From: Kibdelosporangium sp. MJ126-NF4
GTDB lineage: Bacteria > Actinomycetota > Actinomycetes > Mycobacteriales > Pseudonocardiaceae
NCBI RefSeq assembly: GCF_000826545.1
Contig: NZ_CDME01000016.1
Coordinates: forward strand, 124,001-188,000
DNA: 64,000 bases
Direction of reading: 5' to 3'
The first letter of the stretch is position 1; the number at the start of each line of letters is the position of its first letter. The notes under the pieces are model-generated. The model was not told the origin of the DNA, made no database searches, and worked only from the letters and a program-made list of their open reading frames with translations. The translations under genes and the position numbers were made by a program. This document shows positions 61,545 to 64,000 of the stretch, piece after piece.

Positions 61545-61615
61545 GGCACAACGATCTACGCCGTTCGCTCACCACCGGTGACTTCGGGTTAACCGTCCGA
61601 AGACGCCTATTTGAA

Positions 61616-62812
61616 CTATCGGAACGCCGGGTACATCGGCAGCTCCAGATCGGGCCCGAACTTCTTGGTCAACGCGCCGACCACAGCGTTGGCGTGGTCG
61701 ACGATGTTGCCCACGCCCGCCCGCGCGGCCTCGTCGGCCAGGTGCCGCCAACGCGCCGCGAGCGACACGCTGCGGCGTGGCGAGGGCAGGTGGCTGTCGA
61801 TCGGTCCGTCCTGTTCACCGGGCCGGGGCAGGAACCAGAACGTCGACGCCCACACCCAGAACAGCTGTGCGTCCAGCATCCGCGGCAGCACGACCGAGTC
61901 GTCGGCCAGGTCCGGCCACATCAGTTTGACCTCGGCGCGCCACGCCGCGAACATCGCCTCGGTCATCCCCGCGGGCAACGCGAACGCACACCAGCACGAC
62001 GGGAAGGGAACCCGCAGGTACGCCGCGTCGAGCATGATGTTGCGGACGCAGCCGCCCTCGAAGTCCAGGAACCTGACTCCCCGGCTGGTGATCAGGTTGT
62101 TGTCGGGGCACAGGTCGGACGGGCTGAAGCCGCGGTGCCTGCTGGTCGCCAGCAGCCACCGGGTCCGCTCGGCGCGGTCGAAGACGTGCGCCGGGGTGTC
62201 CACACCGAGCACGTCCTCCAGCAGTTGCGGCAGGCGTTCGATGGCCATCGGCCCGTTGACGGCCAGCGGATCGCCTTTCACCCGCGCCGACGACAGGCGG
62301 CGCATCAACGCGTCGAAGTCCGCTTCCCGGCCCGCGGTCGTCGCGTGCAGGCGCCCCAGGGAACGCGCCCACGACAGCAAGGCGCGTTCGGCGGCTCGCG
62401 CGTCGTCGCCGAGCAGTTTGTCGGCGAGGGTCGGCGCGCGGCCGAGATCTTCGATAACGATCACACCGGCGGTGCCGTCGTGTGCATAAAGTTCCGGGCA
62501 CATCCGTTCGTCCGCGGTCAACGCGGTGAACAGCTGGTAACTGACGGCCTCGCGGACGAATGACTCGGACGGCAGCGGCGGGTTGTAGCGCTTCACCACG
62601 AGCGTGCGGGGCAGCGAGAACGGAGTCGCGGCGACTCGGACCCGTACGACGGTGGAGAGCTTGCTGCCGCCGAGGTCCTCCGGGTCCGCGAGCTGGATCT
62701 TCGCTCCGTAGCGGCGCCTGAGCACGGCCTCCGCCGCGCTCACCGCCTCGGCGATGCCGTTGTCGGGTGGTTGGTCGAGATCGGGCGGGTCGGCGGCGAT
62801 GTCCACACTCAT
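61616..62812 (-). CDS. Aminoglycoside-phosphotransferase-like kinase
   Basis: A 398-residue APH/choline-kinase-fold protein. It has an N-lobe LPRTLVVKRYNPP with the ATP Lys, the hinge VIVIEDLG, a catalytic loop GFSPSDLCPDNNLITSRG (Asp-x4-Asn, in place of HxDxxxxN), and FLDFEGGCV (DFG-like metal Asp). The catalytic-loop His is replaced by Ser, so activity should not be assumed. Its substrate is unknown. ATG 62812. Confidence 0.82.
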   Translation of the reverse strand: MSVDIAADPPDLDQPPDNGIAEAVSAAEAVLRRRYGAKIQLADPEDLGGSKLSTVVRVRVAATPFSLPRTLVVKRYNPPLPSESFVREAVSYQLFTALTADERMCPELYAHDGTAGVIVIEDLGRAPTLADKLLGDDARAAERALLSWARSLGRLHATTAGREADFDALMRRLSSARVKGDPLAVNGPMAIERLPQLLEDVLGVDTPAHVFDRAERTRWLLATSRHRGFSPSDLCPDNNLITSRGVRFLDFEGGCVRNIMLDAAYLRVPFPSCWCAFALPAGMTEAMFAAWRAEVKLMWPDLADDSVVLPRMLDAQLFWVWASTFWFLPRPGEQDGPIDSHLPSPRRSVSLAARWRHLADEAARAGVGNIVDHANAVVGALTKKFGPDLELPMYPAFR

Positions 62813-62919
62813 CTCCTCTGACCCTACTCCCGCGTCGTCGCGGCCCCGACAGTAGTCACAATCAACGATAGAGACGCGCGGTCAGCCCCAACAGGTCACG
62901 ATCTCACCCAGTGGACATC

Positions 62920-63861
62920 TCACCCGGCGGACAGGGGTCGGCCGTTGTCCTTGCGCGTCCACGTCCGCTTGCGCACCATCAACACCAGGGCGGCGGCCAC
63001 GACGATGCCGACCAGGTTCACCACCAGCTGGCCGATCGAGTACAGACATCGCTGCCACTCCCCCAGCACGGCGGCGACAGCCGCGTAACCGGCCGCGGGG
63101 ATGGTCGTCACCGAGATGAACACCCCCACCAACGCAGCGGACTTGGCCGACGTCATCGACAGCATTCCCGCCGCTCCCGCCAACAATGCCACGACGAGGG
63201 AGAACACGCCCACGTCGTAGACGAAATCGACGGTGTGTCCGCCGCGAACGGTGTTCACGTCCAGCAGACCGGCCCACTCGCCGAGCAACGTCCCACCCGC
63301 CGTGACCAGCATGGCCAGCGGAAACCCGATCGCGAGCGCGACCGAGGCCCGGTTGACCAGATCCCACCTGCGGCGCACGATGCCGACGGCGATCGCCGCG
63401 AGGGGGCCGAACTCCGGCCCGACGACCATGGCGCCGACGATCGTGACCGCTGAATCGGTCACGACACCGACTGCAGCCAACAGGCAGGCGATGACCATGA
63501 ACCCGAGGAACGTGGCGTTGAGCCGGGACTCCTCGCCGGTGCGGCTGAGCAGTTCCTCCCAGACCACCGCGTCCGCGGACTCGCCGGGCGCCGCCTCGGC
63601 GGCCTTGTCGGCCGCGTCGGACAGCGCGGTGTCGATCTCCTCGAGCGTGATGGCGCCGATGTGATCGAGGTCCAGTGCGCACAGCTGCTCGATCACGGCA
63701 TCGGCCGCTTCCCTGGCGACGTCGGCTTCGACGACGTCACCGGCGGGCGCGATCGCGGCGCCGCGCAGCACGATCAGGTGCGTCGCGCCCGGCTCGTCCT
63801 CGAGGATGCCGATCACCCGGGTGGTGTGCTCGGGCGGGCACACCACCCGCAGATGCAGCAC
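62920..63861 (-). CDS. DUF389 membrane protein
   Basis: A 313-residue protein. The N-terminal cytoplasmic ACT-like domain (about 1-75, LRVVCPPEHTTRVIGILEDEPGATHLIVLRGAAI) is followed by the DUF389 membrane domain (about 125-300, six TM helices) with IVGAMVVGPEFGPLAAIAVGIV and TSAKSAALVGVFISVTTIPAAGYAAVA. These proteins are widespread; their function is not established. GTG 63861 lies 3 bp after the aspS stop, so it is likely co-transcribed. Confidence 0.9.
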   Translation of the reverse strand: MLHLRVVCPPEHTTRVIGILEDEPGATHLIVLRGAAIAPAGDVVEADVAREAADAVIEQLCALDLDHIGAITLEEIDTALSDAADKAAEAAPGESADAVVWEELLSRTGEESRLNATFLGFMVIACLLAAVGVVTDSAVTIVGAMVVGPEFGPLAAIAVGIVRRRWDLVNRASVALAIGFPLAMLVTAGGTLLGEWAGLLDVNTVRGGHTVDFVYDVGVFSLVVALLAGAAGMLSMTSAKSAALVGVFISVTTIPAAGYAAVAAVLGEWQRCLYSIGQLVVNLVGIVVAAALVLMVRKRTWTRKDNGRPLSAG

Positions 63862-63864
63862 GAC

Positions 63865-64000
63865 TCAGCCTTGGGCCGGTGCGTTCTGCGGCTTGGGCTT
63901 GAAGTCGACGCCCGCTTCCTTGCGCTGGTCGGCGGTGATCGGGGCGGGTGCACCGGTCAGCGGGTCGTAGCCGCCGCCGGACTTCGGGAACGCGATCACG
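63865..64000 (-). CDS. aspS: Aspartyl-tRNA synthetase, C-terminal end (cut by window edge)
   Basis: The visible 45 residues read [22 protein letters not shown] and end [15 protein letters not shown] with the [11 protein letters not shown] tail is diagnostic of bacterial-type AspS. The rest of the gene is outside the window to the right. Confidence 0.9.
   Translation of the reverse strand, partial: VIAFPKSGGGYDPLTGAPAPITADQRKEAGVDFKPKPQNAPAQG

Overview
This is 64 kb of high-GC actinobacterial chromosome. The gene content and order point to a mycelial member of the Pseudonocardiaceae. The evidence is GTG/TTG starts with 4-bp GTGA/ATGA/TTGA overlaps throughout, actinobacterial genes (mihF, bldD, sigD, a helicase-dead PriA, an mltG-ruvX-alaS run with DUF948 upstream), and DasR-type operators. 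The genus cannot be fixed from sequence alone.

Layout. 1-13 kb is mixed metabolism and regulation: an edge-truncated thiolase divergent from an HxlR regulator, a secreted chitinase under two DasR-like operators, gamma-glutamyltranspeptidase, an agmatinase-type ureohydrolase coupled to an SSS symporter and divergent from a PucR regulator, sigD, an S4 protein, a YbdK-type glutamate-cysteine ligase, and an ECF sigma factor coupled to a one-TM protein. 13-20 kb carries priA, proline dehydrogenase, metK, coaBC, rpoZ, gmk and mihF. 20-29 kb is one tight pyrimidine operon, pyrR-pyrB-pyrC-(PH-like membrane protein)-carA-carB-pyrF, with a recognisable PyrR-binding RNA loop beside the pyrR ribosome binding site. 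bldD diverges from pyrR and has a near-consensus BldD box. After a 765-bp repeat-rich gap come nusB-efp-pepQ, a small membrane protein, a propeller lipoprotein, a tandem GNAT protein and aroQ-aroB-aroK-aroC (30-39 kb).

39-43 kb holds an MDR oxidoreductase, a prepilin peptidase and a split N-acetylglucosamine-type PTS (EIIA and EIIB on one strand, EIIC and HPr on the other) around a perfect DasR operator. The conserved block resumes with aroE-mltG-ruvX-alaS and two small membrane proteins (43-49 kb). 49.3-58.8 kb is an accessory segment: a membrane coiled-coil protein with an Mrr-type nuclease, a Tat-exported purple-acid-phosphatase-like enzyme, an HSL-type hydrolase, a low-GC pair made of a giant multi-TM M48 metallopeptidase and a coupled small protein, and an IS630 transposase remnant. 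rarA, a hypothetical, an SGNH hydrolase, a kinase-like phosphotransferase, a DUF389 protein and the 3' end of aspS close the window.

Points that deserve attention. Two MITE-like elements (163 and 188 bp) have imperfect terminal inverted repeats and CTAG flanks that coincide with TAG stop codons. An 88-bp repeat occurs twice (91% identical). There is a 30-bp tandem repeat beside metK, a 132-nt long hairpin between bldD and nusB, and the M48/companion pair, which is the best candidate here for an uncharacterised system. Chitinase and PTS appear to form one DasR/GlcNAc-responsive regulon within the window.
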